Part shown: positions 8,099 to 16,489 of the stretch, in pieces
Layout of the letters: every line of letters starts with the position of its first letter
How positions within the stretch are numbered: the stretch's first letter is position 1
Source: Flavobacterium sp. ACN6
GTDB lineage: Bacteria > Bacteroidota > Bacteroidia > Flavobacteriales > Flavobacteriaceae
Assembly (NCBI RefSeq): GCF_002304005.1
Contig: NZ_MRCQ01000006.1
Span: 62,001 to 126,000, forward strand
Direction: 5' to 3'
Length of the DNA stretch: 64,000 bases
Position numbers and translations under genes: made by a program
Notes under the pieces: model-generated
What the model was told of the DNA's origin: nothing
The model's input: only the letters and a program-made list of their open reading frames with translations
The model's database searches: none

Positions 8099-9805
8099 TT
8101 ACTCTACCATAATTTTAAAAGCTTTACTTCCTGAAGTCTTAAGCAAATAGATTCCTTTAGGTAAATTGTTTACATTGATATTTGCTTTTCCGTTTTCTAT
8201 TTTTACAGATTTCACTTCGTTTCCGCTGATGTCATATAATAATGCATTTCCGTCAATGCTGGAGTTTTCGATATAAAAAACGCCCTCTTTTACAGGATTA
8301 GGATAAGCTGTAAAATGCTGTTTATTAGGCTCAGCGATTCCCAGCGAACCATTACGTGATTCATAAGCACCTAAATCGATAATTATTTCGTTAATTCTGC
8401 TTTTGCCTGATAAGTCCAAACTCCCCAAAAGAGCAGTATCGTACAATGTATTATTACCTTTATTTACAGCAATTCCTCCTTCTAGAAGAGTATAATCTTC
8501 TGTCGAAGGACTTTTAAAAATTTGAGTATCTGTAATTCCTGTAGCATCAATATTACCATTAGAAGTATCTTTTAGACCTAAAAGAAGCGAATTTTTAAAA
8601 GTAAATGGAGTTCCAAAATAAAGTGGTACAAGCAATTGAGCCCAAACAATAGAATTGGTAAAGTTTACAGCTTTGTCGTCAAAAGTAAGAGCATTTACAC
8701 CACTATTTACAAAAGTACTATTGATGATATTCACAGTATTATCTACAGTACTGTATATTTCGTTTCCTTCGGTTTGTGCAGTATTATTTGCAAAAAGACT
8801 ATTTGCAATTAAAACATTACACTTGTTATTAATTGTTAAAGCGCCGCCATAACGAGCAGCAGCATTTTTTAGAAAATTACAATTGTATATTTTAATCGTG
8901 CAATTAAGAACACTATAAATTGCGGCACCTCCATTATTTCCAGTTGAGCCGCGGGTCGAAATGTTTTTTAGGAAATTACAATTTGTAAAAGTTACGGTCG
9001 AAAGCTCATTATAAACTGCACCGCCATCTTGACCGCTGTTTTCAATAAAATTAGAATTAGTAATAATAGTTGTAGAACGGCGATTTGATAGTGTACTAAT
9101 AAGCGAAATATTTTTTTCAAAAGTACAATTTGTTATGGTTGGCGAACTTTCAGAGTTGCTTATAGCACCGCTTTTATTATTGTTGAAAGTACAGTTTACT
9201 ATTTTTGGATAACCAGAATAATTATAAATTCCACCCCCTCCGCCGGCTGTAGCTTCATTGGCGGTAAAAATGCAATTGGATATAGTAAGATCAGAGCCCA
9301 AGTTGTTTATTCCGCCTCCACTGCCGCTATTATCGCTTTTGTCAACAACGGCATATCCTTCCGTAATAGTAAAACCATCTAAAATAGATGCCGACGTTAA
9401 ATAGGTAGTTTTAATAACAGAGTTTCTCAGCCCTCTTAAAATACTAATATTAGTTTTTAAATCACGCTGGCTAAGGTCATTTTCGGTTCCTGCAAATCCT
9501 CCGTAAATTTTCACATCTCTTTTTAAGATAAAAGAAGCACCGAACATTGGAGTATAACTTCCCGAAGACACCCATATTTGAACAATAGCGGGATTAGTAC
9601 TTTCTATGGCAGTTATCAATTCTCCTAATGCATTATTCCAAGAAGAGCCATCGCCATTGCTTCCTTTTTTTACATACAAAATACCTTTTGCATCTGGTGT
9701 TGGACCAGCAAAAAAACGAATAGTTTTAGCATTCAAAGTATTTTGAGTGACAAAAAATAGTAAGAGAAAAAAAGTAAAAGATAGAATAGGTAGTTTTTTA
9801 ATCAT
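8099..9805 (-). CDS. parallel beta-helix protein with T9SS sorting domain
   Basis: A 568-residue secreted protein. The leader MIKKLPILSFTFFLLLFFVT is a signal peptide. Residues about 120-400 form a right-handed parallel beta-helix: repeating ISNCIFTANEATAGGGGGIY, IVNCTFNNN, FTNCNFLKN and ANSLFANNTA turns, the polymorphic-outer-membrane-protein type. The C-terminal 75 residues (YPNPVKEGVFYIEN, YDISGNEV, NLPKGIYLLKTSGSKAFKIMVE) are a type A C-terminal domain that directs secretion by the type IX system. It is probably a cell-surface or released protein that binds or cleaves a polymer; no catalytic residues can be named. Confidence 0.85.
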   Translation of the reverse strand: MIKKLPILSFTFFLLLFFVTQNTLNAKTIRFFAGPTPDAKGILYVKKGSNGDGSSWNNALGELITAIESTNPAIVQIWVSSGSYTPMFGASFILKRDVKIYGGFAGTENDLSQRDLKTNISILRGLRNSVIKTTYLTSASILDGFTITEGYAVVDKSDNSGSGGGINNLGSDLTISNCIFTANEATAGGGGGIYNYSGYPKIVNCTFNNNKSGAISNSESSPTITNCTFEKNISLISTLSNRRSTTIITNSNFIENSGQDGGAVYNELSTVTFTNCNFLKNISTRGSTGNNGGAAIYSVLNCTIKIYNCNFLKNAAARYGGALTINNKCNVLIANSLFANNTAQTEGNEIYSTVDNTVNIINSTFVNSGVNALTFDDKAVNFTNSIVWAQLLVPLYFGTPFTFKNSLLLGLKDTSNGNIDATGITDTQIFKSPSTEDYTLLEGGIAVNKGNNTLYDTALLGSLDLSGKSRINEIIIDLGAYESRNGSLGIAEPNKQHFTAYPNPVKEGVFYIENSSIDGNALLYDISGNEVKSVKIENGKANINVNNLPKGIYLLKTSGSKAFKIMVE

Positions 9806-9981
9806 ATTTGTTTTTTGGATTTAGAGTTCTTCAAATATATACAATTCAGAATGATAAGCATACTTTAATTTGATCCATACTTTATGTTAAAAGAAAAATA
9901 GAAATACTGGAATTGTTTCTATAGGTTTCATTTGCAGTGCTAATACAGATTTTTTTTTTGTTCTTGTGCCAGCGTACATTA

Positions 9982-10254
9982 TCATTTTATTCCAGTTTCA
10001 AGATAATTTTCAAAACCTCCGTTATATATTTTTTCGACCCAAATTTTAAAATCTGCGGTGTTTTCAATTATATACGTTTTGGAACTTTCTTTATTCAGAT
10101 TTTTTATGATTTTGATTGTTTCTCCATTTTTTATTCTGTCGTTTATTCGATGAAGATTATTTGCGCAGAATTTAAAAGGAGACAAAGTATCATATTCTGA
10201 TGAGTTATTGAGATACAAAATCTCGGTTTCTGCATTATAAAAATTATATCCCAT
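9982..10254 (-). CDS. hypothetical protein, 90 residues
   Basis: Not recognised. A soluble 90-residue protein (MGYNFYNAETEILYLNNSSE at the start, IENTADFKIWVEKIYNGGFE near the end) without signal peptide or membrane helix. It lies 14 nt downstream of the small membrane-protein gene 10269-10508 on the same strand, so the two are probably cotranscribed. It belongs to the run of unknown genes between the T9SS protein and the XRE regulator. Confidence 0.5.
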   Translation of the reverse strand: MGYNFYNAETEILYLNNSSEYDTLSPFKFCANNLHRINDRIKNGETIKIIKNLNKESSKTYIIENTADFKIWVEKIYNGGFENYLETGIK

Positions 10255-10268
10255 TTTAACTATAATAA

Positions 10269-10508
10269 TTAAACATTAAATATGATTAGTGTCATTATAA
10301 AAGCTCCTAAAAATAAAACGCCAATCATATGATTTCGATTACTGTTATCATCTCTTTTTTTGTTACTTCCGCTTGGTGACCAGAAACTTGAAAATGTTCT
10401 AAAATCATTGTCGTTTAGCAGCGTGGTTAAATTGAAATAAAGAAATCGCGCTGTAGCTCCCAAAAATTCCAGAATAATGCGACCTGATATAATTTGTTCA
10501 AAATCCAT
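10269..10508 (-). CDS. small membrane protein, 79 residues
   Basis: Not recognised. The C-terminus MIGVLFLGAFIMTLIIFNV is a membrane helix ending the chain. The N-terminal half (MDFEQIISGRIILEFLGATA) is moderately hydrophobic, and a polar, Asn/Ser-rich loop (SPSGSNKKRDDNSNRN) lies between. Together with 9982-10254 and 10599-11303 it forms a same-strand group, possibly an operon with gaps of 14 and 90 nt. Confidence 0.5.
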   Translation of the reverse strand: MDFEQIISGRIILEFLGATARFLYFNLTTLLNDNDFRTFSSFWSPSGSNKKRDDNSNRNHMIGVLFLGAFIMTLIIFNV

Positions 10509-10598
10509 TTTGAAATAGTATTTAGCTTAATTATTAATCATTGTATTCAATTCTCATTCCTATTGCGTAAAGCCGCGCTATCGGTTTTTAAACTATTT

Positions 10599-11303
10599 TT
10601 ACGAAACGAAACTAAAACCATAATAAACAGCTTCAAATATCGTCAATGAAATAATCCATTTTAATTCCTCTTCGTCGGTTGTGTTAAGAGATAGTATTAG
10701 AGTAGTAGGAGGTGGAACATCGCGAAAAACCATTGTAGATCTCAACTCGCCTCGCACACGACGCATTTTTTTACCCATGTTTTTTCTATCTGAGTTTTTC
10801 CGAATCACGGCGGCTTCTCCTGATCTGAATTCTACTTTAAAACTATTTTGTGCATTATTTCGATTACACCTTCCAATTTGTTTGTTAGCGCCATCTAGTA
10901 TTTCAAAATGCTTCGTTATTTTTCCTAAATAGACATCATTAAAAAAGAAAAGTTTTTCTTCATTTTTAAATTCGCAATAGACTTTAAAATCTGTAGTGTT
11001 TGCCAATATTCTGCTGTTTACAAAAAGACCTCTGTCTATCCTTTGAAACGCAATAATTGGCAAACCATCATTAGTATTAATAACGCCAGTTAATACACTT
11101 GACATGCTTTTTACGAAAGAATAATCCATGCCGTTTGTGACATTTTTTAATGAATCGTGTTTCCAGTCTATAATATCTTTTTTTAAAACATTTACTTTTT
11201 CCTGCATTTGCAATTTTTCCTTTTGCAAAAATTCAGGTGATTTTTTTGTAAACTGATGTACAACAAAAAGGACTAAAACTATAAATCCGGCGAAAATCAG
11301 CAT
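10599..11303 (-). CDS. membrane-anchored hypothetical protein, 234 residues
   Basis: Not recognised. It starts MLIFAGFIVLVLFVVHQFTK, an uncleaved signal anchor, followed by a helical stretch (EKLQMQEKVNVLKKDIIDWK) and a mainly beta C-terminal part. The middle is unusually Arg/Lys/Asn-rich (RRVRGELRSTMVFRD). The long soluble domain is probably on the far side of the inner membrane. First gene of the unknown run toward 9982; the next gene upstream (11391-11657) is on the same strand 87 nt away. Confidence 0.5.
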   Translation of the reverse strand: MLIFAGFIVLVLFVVHQFTKKSPEFLQKEKLQMQEKVNVLKKDIIDWKHDSLKNVTNGMDYSFVKSMSSVLTGVINTNDGLPIIAFQRIDRGLFVNSRILANTTDFKVYCEFKNEEKLFFFNDVYLGKITKHFEILDGANKQIGRCNRNNAQNSFKVEFRSGEAAVIRKNSDRKNMGKKMRRVRGELRSTMVFRDVPPPTTLILSLNTTDEEELKWIISLTIFEAVYYGFSFVS

Positions 11304-11390
11304 AGGCTTGTATTAGGATAAAAATTAGGAATGGTTTATTAGCAGTTGACGTTTAACGACTTGGTGCAGCTTCAAAATATCTTATATATT

Positions 11391-11657
11391 TTAAGAAAGC
11401 TTTTCTAATCTTACAATTTGATAAATAGCATGATTTTTTAAAGATAAAGAACGCGCAATTTCTGGAATATCTTGCATGTTGGCTTCACAGATATAGCCAA
11501 ATTCTAACTCTGAAACGATCTTAGAATGTTCTGAAATTACTTTGCCTAATTCGGCATCAGCTTTATAAAGTTCGATGTAAACCAGATATAAACTATCCGA
11601 ATACTCATTTGGAGTACCAATATTATTAATCAATTGTTTGTAATCCTTATTTTCCAT
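11391..11657 (-). CDS. hypothetical protein, 88 residues
   Basis: Not recognised. A soluble, acidic, mostly helical protein (YLVYIELYKADAELGKVISE; ARSLSLKNHAIYQIVRLEKL). No signal peptide or metal motif. It sits alone on the minus strand between unknown genes. A 190-nt gap upstream (11658-11845) holds nothing I can name. Confidence 0.45.
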   Translation of the reverse strand: MENKDYKQLINNIGTPNEYSDSLYLVYIELYKADAELGKVISEHSKIVSELEFGYICEANMQDIPEIARSLSLKNHAIYQIVRLEKLS

Positions 11658-11845
11658 TTCTTGAAAGTTTTAAGTTTTGAATTTTATTACAAAAGGTTAT
11701 TTTTTATAAACTCCCATAGATCGGATTTGTAAACTTTGCCCGTAATATTGGTTTGTTCTTTGTTGTAAATATAAACAAAAAGCTAAAATATTTTTCTAGC
11801 TTTTATTTTGATAATTATGTTGAAACTCACTGTTGAGGGCACGGA

Positions 11846-12280
11846 TTATAAATGTGTGCTATCGGGAAAAAATAATTTTCGCCAAAGTTTGATTACTACT
11901 GTAAACAATAATCCCAATATAAAGAGTATCAAAAAGATTATGATATAAAAATCCCATTCGATTTTTCTATGATATAGATTTATTAAAATTAAAATTCCAA
12001 TAAAAAATATAGAAAATGCAAGGCTGTTCAACAAGATTGTTACAAAAACGTTTTTATTTAATTGAAGAATAAAATTGCCAATTAGTATTTGATAAAAACT
12101 AGAAAATACGATAAGAATTAAGGCGTATGTCAAATAGGTTATATTGCTAAGATGATAAGTTTCACAAATTAACCCTGGCTCAGTAAAAAAAGTTTGCTCG
12201 ACGAAAAAATATCCAATAATAATGAAAGTTGTAATTGCAATGGGCGCAATGGTTTCTAGTAAAACTTTAGATATTCTCAT
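11846..12280 (-). CDS. four-helix membrane protein, partner of the XRE gene
   Basis: Not recognised by family. The 144-residue product has four membrane helices (about residues 10-28, 45-67, 77-100 and 112-135, the last as FYIIIFLILFILGLLFTVVI) and a short basic tail. It starts 16 nt after the stop of the XRE regulator gene 12297-12533, so the two are probably cotranscribed. A small regulator followed by a small integral membrane protein is a frequent pairing, but the role is unknown. Confidence 0.55.
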   Translation of the reverse strand: MRISKVLLETIAPIAITTFIIIGYFFVEQTFFTEPGLICETYHLSNITYLTYALILIVFSSFYQILIGNFILQLNKNVFVTILLNSLAFSIFFIGILILINLYHRKIEWDFYIIIFLILFILGLLFTVVIKLWRKLFFPDSTHL

Positions 12281-12296
12281 TCATTTCTTTTTGTTG

Positions 12297-12533
12297 TTAC
12301 AAATCCTTAATTAATTCGCTTGGATGAATTTTTAGAGCTTGTGCAATTTTAAACAAAGTTCCAATTTTCATTTCCTGTGAGCCTTTAAGGTATTTTCGTA
12401 AATTTTCTACATCTAATCCAGCATCGTGAGCAACTTCTCTTTGTTTCATTTGGTTGCTATCAATCACATCTTTTATCTTGATTCCCAGTTCTTTTACAAC
12501 TTCTGGAATTTCACTTTTTCTCTTTCGTTTCAT
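12297..12533 (-). CDS. XRE-family helix-turn-helix regulator (78 residues)
   Basis: A 78-residue protein that is essentially one Cro/C1-type DNA-binding domain. The helix-turn-helix is at about residues 32-51 (QREVAHDAGLDVENLRKYLK), then the typical KIAQALKIHPSELIK. It has a basic N-terminus (MKRKRKSE) and no sensor domain. It is followed by a membrane-protein gene and is divergent from 12651-12986. The imperfect palindrome at 12580-12601 in the shared intergenic region is a likely operator. A second XRE gene with a homologous partner lies at 47115-48035. Confidence 0.85.
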   Translation of the reverse strand: MKRKRKSEIPEVVKELGIKIKDVIDSNQMKQREVAHDAGLDVENLRKYLKGSQEMKIGTLFKIAQALKIHPSELIKDL

Positions 12534-12579
12534 AGAAATGAAATTACAAGTAATAGATTGTTTTGATATGATTGTTAAT

Positions 12580-12601
12580 AATCGATTGTTTTCAACCGAT
12601 T
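12580..12601. promoter_or_regulatory. imperfect palindrome, candidate XRE operator
   Basis: AATCGATTG (12580-12588) and CAACCGATT (12593-12601) are complementary at eight of nine positions around a 4-nt spacer. The site overlaps the -33 TTG of the promoter for 12651-12986, as expected for a repressor site. Confidence 0.5.
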
Positions 12602-12614
12602 ATTTGTATATTTG
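12586..12614 (+). promoter_or_regulatory. promoter of the 111-residue partner gene
   Basis: TTG at 12586-12588 and TATATTTG at 12607-12614 with exactly 18 nt between, a full match to the Bacteroidota promoter consensus. The ATG is 37 nt further on. Confidence 0.65.
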
Positions 12615-12650
12615 TTTGAAATTGTAAATTAAATCTTATATATAATTAAA

Positions 12651-12986
12651 ATGAAAGTAGAAGATAGAATAGAAGGATTATTAGAATTAATTAAAAGAGG
12701 AAAGTATTTTACCAAGCTAAAACAACAAAATAAAATGGGAAATACATTTATTATACCGTTGCAAATATCTTCTTATAACGAATTAAATATGATGGTTTCA
12801 GATTTGCTAAAAGCCAGTATTATTCTGCTTAATCCTGATGCAAAAGGTTTGTCGAGTTTTACAAACAACAGTGATATTAATGTAATGACGCTGATCGAAA
12901 TCGCCCTGCAATTATTACCAGAAGACGAAATGGAATTGCTGGATGATTTGTGTAAGTTGAGTATTAATTTTAAAGAAATTAAATAA
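12651..12986 (+). CDS. small helical protein paired with an XRE regulator (copy A)
   Basis: Unnamed family. The 111-residue soluble protein is homologous to the 106-residue product of 47115-47435. Shared blocks in the same order are KYFTKLK/QYFTTLK, a central YNELNMMVSDLLKASIILL/YLELGCLITDLLKLCILAL, DINVMTLIEIALQLLP/TINVSLILETVLHLFP and EDEMELL/MDEMEFL. Both genes are divergent from an XRE-type regulator. It has no catalytic motif, signal peptide or membrane helix. It may be a target or antagonist of the regulator, as in regulator/anti-regulator or toxin/antitoxin pairs; that is inference. Confidence 0.65.
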   Translation: MKVEDRIEGLLELIKRGKYFTKLKQQNKMGNTFIIPLQISSYNELNMMVSDLLKASIILLNPDAKGLSSFTNNSDINVMTLIEIALQLLPEDEMELLDDLCKLSINFKEIK

Positions 12987-13017
12987 AGTTATCACTGATG
13001 TATAAAGCATTTTATGT

Positions 13018-13626
13018 TTAGTAAGGTACTCTTTCGTTATGATAATTTATAAACTGAATATTAAGAACTCTTCCTGATTTATTTAATTTTTCTGAGTCTA
13101 ATTTGATTTTAAAATTATCACATAAGACGTGACAGTTTGGACATAGAATAAGAATGTTATCTTCTGAATCAGGACCATCATGTGGTTTTCCTAGTGGCCT
13201 TATATGGTGGCCTTCAGAATAGAACACATTATTACCTATTTCTAGTTTTAAATTGCAAATTTGACAAATATTGCCGTGTAATATTTTTAATCTTCTGGAT
13301 AATGCGGTATCTCTGACTATTCTGCTAATATTATAGTTTACTCTATTTGTACTTAATATGATATCATCTTCAAATATATCCTGAACTAAAGAATAATTTC
13401 TCAAACCCCAAACTCCTTTACCAATTCCATCAACAGAGTAAAATACGTCTTTTTTTTCAAGCCATGATTTTGAATCAGATGAATGTTGTTGTATAATTCG
13501 TCGTACAACAGCTTTCCATTCGCCTTTTAAATTTTGTCGTATTTTTTCTATTTCTAAATTTATTTCGGAATAATGGCCATATCCATTAAGATTTTTGATT
13601 GCCTTAATAATATCCTCTATCCACAT
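13018..13626 (-). CDS. HNH endonuclease with N-terminal winged-helix-like domain
   Basis: A 202-residue nuclease, last gene of the five-gene operon. Residues 1-75 look like a HARE/Mrr-N-type winged helix (WIEDIIKAIKNLNGYGHYSE, then VDGIGKGVWGLR), common at the front of restriction enzymes. The HNH domain is at about 118-170: C121-x2-C124, the catalytic pair H140-H141 in EGHHIRPLG, an Asn in DNILILC, and C162-x2-C165-H166. A structural zinc and single-metal catalysis are expected. Immediately upstream (41 nt) is the DNA methyltransferase, which makes it a likely cognate restriction nuclease; specificity is unknown. Confidence 0.85.
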   Translation of the reverse strand: MWIEDIIKAIKNLNGYGHYSEINLEIEKIRQNLKGEWKAVVRRIIQQHSSDSKSWLEKKDVFYSVDGIGKGVWGLRNYSLVQDIFEDDIILSTNRVNYNISRIVRDTALSRRLKILHGNICQICNLKLEIGNNVFYSEGHHIRPLGKPHDGPDSEDNILILCPNCHVLCDNFKIKLDSEKLNKSGRVLNIQFINYHNERVPY

Positions 13627-13667
13627 ATTATTAGCTTAATTTATAATTATGATTACTAAAATAAAAA

Positions 13668-15239
13668 TTATTTACGCATTCTTTTATTAATTAATTTTTG
13701 ACGTATTTTTTGAATTTTTGTTATTTCTTCAGAATTTAAGTTTAACGAAAAGTTTAATATTTCGCTATCATATCTAGTTAAAATTTCTTCAATATTTTTT
13801 TTTCTTTCAAATTCATTCGTAAAATTTTCAAATTCATTTTGAGATTTTATAATATATGGAATTGGTAACTTCTTAAATTCATTAGGAGTTAATTCTAAAA
13901 CTCCGCCTCCATAATATCTTCCATCAGTTTCAGCAAAGACAAGTGTTAGAGAATTATAAAACGAAAAAATGAAACTATTTAAATCAAAGCTATTTCTCAT
14001 TTTTACTTTGTAAGCAGAATCTGTAACTAAAGCACTTGAACTATTTTTTAATAATTTAGGATAGTTATGACATCTTTTAAAGAATACTGCATCTGGAATA
14101 GTCGAAATATTTGGTATTACATACCAATTATTTCTTATTCTACATTTATATCGTTCCTGAATTTTTTGATCTATGCCAATAGATAAATATTCTGATAATT
14201 TTTTACTTATTCTATCATTATCATTTAATTGTAATAATCTAGTTGGATGATTTAATTCTTCTATTTTGAAAAAATCTTTTTCATCAAAAACTACACTACC
14301 ATTTACTAAAATTCCTTTTTGAATTATTGGTTTAGTAAATCTTGAGAGATTATATTTATTTTCAGTTTTTTTATCTATTATAAAAAAATTATTTGCAGCT
14401 GTAACAATTCCAGGCTTGGATTCGCTATAAAAATCGACTGTATTTAACTCCTTTTTGATTTTATCTAAAAAAGTTAGTTCTTCTGAAGATAGAAAATGGT
14501 GTGTCCATTTTACATTTGAGTCAACTAATAAATTGTTGTTTTTTAAAATGAATGAATTATTTTCTAATTCTTCTATAACTTCGATATTGGTGAAAAATTC
14601 ACCTTTTTTGTCATGTTTTTTATAAGCAATCAAAACAATCGTATCTTGACCTTTACACTCAAACAATAGATCATTAAAAGTATATATTTCAATTCTTTCA
14701 AATTGATTTTTTAAATATTCTCTAATTTCTTCAGCAAACTTTACTTGAAGTAATTCTGAGGGTAATACAAAAGCTAATACTCCATCTTTTTTCAGTAGAG
14801 TTGTTGATTTTATTAAGAATGTTGTCCAAATGTTTTTAACTGACTTCTCAGATAAATTTTCATTTTTATGAATTTCTTTACATGCTATAATTTGTTTTTC
14901 TGAAAGTAATGTTTTTTTTATATATGGAGGGTTTCCAATTACAGCTGAAAATTTTGTTTTTGAAGTAAAATTTAAAAAATCTACTTCTTGAAAATCCGCA
15001 TTTTTTTTAGACCATTTTGTTGATGCTTTTTTTAGTTCGTCTTTATTAATATCAAGAGCTGTAAGTTTTATTAGTAACTCATTTTTATTAAATTCAGTAA
15101 TAAAAGAACCATCTCCAACACTGGGTTCAAGAATTGATATAGAAAGTTTGCGTTCAAAAAAGGACAAGACTTTTTTTGAAATAAATCCAGCTAAATATTC
15201 TGGTGTATAATATGAGCCTGTTTGTTTTTTGTTAATCAT
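13668..15239 (-). CDS. N6-adenine DNA methyltransferase (Eco57I/TaqI-like)
   Basis: A 523-residue SAM-dependent DNA methylase. Motif X is TGSYYTP (7-13), the SAM-binding motif I is ILEPSVGDGSF (36-46), the acidic motif follows at D63, and the catalytic NPPY is at 103-106 in VIGNPPYIKK. The motif order and NPPY indicate adenine-N6 modification (gamma class). Residues about 230-500 are a target-recognition half, with KPGIVTAANNFFII and YYGGGVLELTPNEFKKLPIP. No nuclease or helicase domain is fused. It overlaps the upstream HNH gene by 8 nt and is followed by a second HNH gene, so it is the modification part of the cassette. Confidence 0.9.
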   Translation of the reverse strand: MINKKQTGSYYTPEYLAGFISKKVLSFFERKLSISILEPSVGDGSFITEFNKNELLIKLTALDINKDELKKASTKWSKKNADFQEVDFLNFTSKTKFSAVIGNPPYIKKTLLSEKQIIACKEIHKNENLSEKSVKNIWTTFLIKSTTLLKKDGVLAFVLPSELLQVKFAEEIREYLKNQFERIEIYTFNDLLFECKGQDTIVLIAYKKHDKKGEFFTNIEVIEELENNSFILKNNNLLVDSNVKWTHHFLSSEELTFLDKIKKELNTVDFYSESKPGIVTAANNFFIIDKKTENKYNLSRFTKPIIQKGILVNGSVVFDEKDFFKIEELNHPTRLLQLNDNDRISKKLSEYLSIGIDQKIQERYKCRIRNNWYVIPNISTIPDAVFFKRCHNYPKLLKNSSSALVTDSAYKVKMRNSFDLNSFIFSFYNSLTLVFAETDGRYYGGGVLELTPNEFKKLPIPYIIKSQNEFENFTNEFERKKNIEEILTRYDSEILNFSLNLNSEEITKIQKIRQKLINKRMRK

Positions 15240-15840
15240 TAGTTAAAAAGATGCTTCTTGTAATCTCTGCACATTCAGCGTTTAAAGTGTTTTGTAAAGA
15301 AATTAATTCCTGATTATTAGTTTCTTTGATTTTTTCATTAACCTCTTCAATTAATTTATATAATCTTTCTATTCTCCACATTAATGAATGAATAGGATTC
15401 TTAAGATTTAATTCTTCAATTATATATTTTGCCAATTCGCTATCATTTTTTGCTATAATTGCTCCTTCATTATCTCTACAAAATAAATCATTGTAAGCGT
15501 TATTCGTCGGCATTACGAAACCAATTTTTCCATCATTATGTATTTCATGATTTTTTGTTGGAAACTTATTGGATTTAGCACTATTACAATAATTACAAGA
15601 GTAAACCAAATTTTTGTAAAAATTTGGAAGAATAGGGTGTGTAAAATCACTTGGATTTCTTGGTACAAAATGATCTATGGCAAAACTTCTTATTTTATAA
15701 GAATGAATATCATTACAATAACCACATCGCTTTTTAAAATCTACAATAAGTGTGCCTAGATAAGAACTATAATGTTCACATTCGGATCTGTCCTCTCTGT
15801 GCATTGGATAAGGTTGCTCTCTAAATGGATTAGTACTCAT
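15232..15840 (-). CDS. HNH nuclease (McrA-like)
   Basis: A 202-residue protein with a treble-clef HNH fold: C39-x2-C42 (RCGYCN), the catalytic pair D56-H57 in FAIDHFVPRN, N77 in YKNLVYSC, and C82-x2-C85-N86 with K89. The zinc pairs and the DH dyad are intact. The C-terminal third is helical (LYKLIEEVNEKIKETNNQEL). It differs in architecture from the second HNH gene, which has HH and a winged helix. It lies 1 nt after the receiver gene stop and overlaps the methyltransferase by 8 nt. It could be an effector nuclease triggered by the kinase/receiver pair; that is inference. Confidence 0.85.
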   Translation of the reverse strand: MSTNPFREQPYPMHREDRSECEHYSSYLGTLIVDFKKRCGYCNDIHSYKIRSFAIDHFVPRNPSDFTHPILPNFYKNLVYSCNYCNSAKSNKFPTKNHEIHNDGKIGFVMPTNNAYNDLFCRDNEGAIIAKNDSELAKYIIEELNLKNPIHSLMWRIERLYKLIEEVNEKIKETNNQELISLQNTLNAECAEITRSIFLTND

Positions 15841-15841
15841 A

Positions 15842-16486
15842 TTAATTGTCGAGTTTTTTTAATATATCTTCTGTTTTCGAAATTAATGAATCTAATCTTT
15901 CGTTTGAGGCTTGTGTAAAGTACGTAAACGGGAGATTAGCGCCTGAAATGTATTTACTTAATTCAAAGTTCAAGTTTATATATTCACTTTCAACTTCATT
16001 AAATTCTTTCGGATTTGTTTTCCTTATTTGTTCTAAATCATTAAGTCTATCTATCTTCTCTTTAAGATCGCTTTTATATACAGTTATTTTTGTTTTTATA
16101 CTCTCTAAAAAAGCTTTTTCCTTCTCAAGTTCACCTTTTCCGTAATTAATATTTTCTTTATCCATAATGAAACTTGGATCAACAGTTTTACAGATTTTTT
16201 TTACTTCATCCGAACTCCGAGTTAATATGAATACAGGAAATTCTAATAGTTTTTTACGAATTTCTTTAAAAAAAAAGTCCCCATTATCATGAAAAGAGGA
16301 ATTATGCTCTGTTAATCTATAATCAATTGCAACTGCGTCAATATTCTCAGATTTAATTATATTAATAAGATTTTCAGTCGTATCAAATGTATCAATTTTA
16401 AACACATTGAATTCTTTCTCAAAGACAAATTCAAATTGATCTCTTTGTTCAGATTCTTCATCAATTATTGCTATTGTATATTTCAT
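15842..16486 (-). CDS. receiver-domain protein with helical tail
   Basis: A 214-residue response-regulator-like protein. Residues 1-125 have the receiver landmarks: acidic pair D9-E10 (IAIIDEE), phospho-acceptor D55 (AVAIDYRL), switch Thr89 (VFILTRSS) and Lys110 (FIMDKEN). An insertion-like polar loop (EHNSSFHDNGDFFFKE) follows D55. Residues 125-214 are helical (KEKAFLESIKTKITVYKSDL; NERLDSLISKTEDILKKLD), with no helix-turn-helix, GGDEF or other known output. It ends 1 nt before an HNH gene and starts 3 nt after the kinase gene. It probably carries the phosphoryl signal to the nuclease or methylase by protein contact. Confidence 0.85.
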   Translation of the reverse strand: MKYTIAIIDEESEQRDQFEFVFEKEFNVFKIDTFDTTENLINIIKSENIDAVAIDYRLTEHNSSFHDNGDFFFKEIRKKLLEFPVFILTRSSDEVKKICKTVDPSFIMDKENINYGKGELEKEKAFLESIKTKITVYKSDLKEKIDRLNDLEQIRKTNPKEFNEVESEYINLNFELSKYISGANLPFTYFTQASNERLDSLISKTEDILKKLDN

Positions 16487-16489
16487 ATA

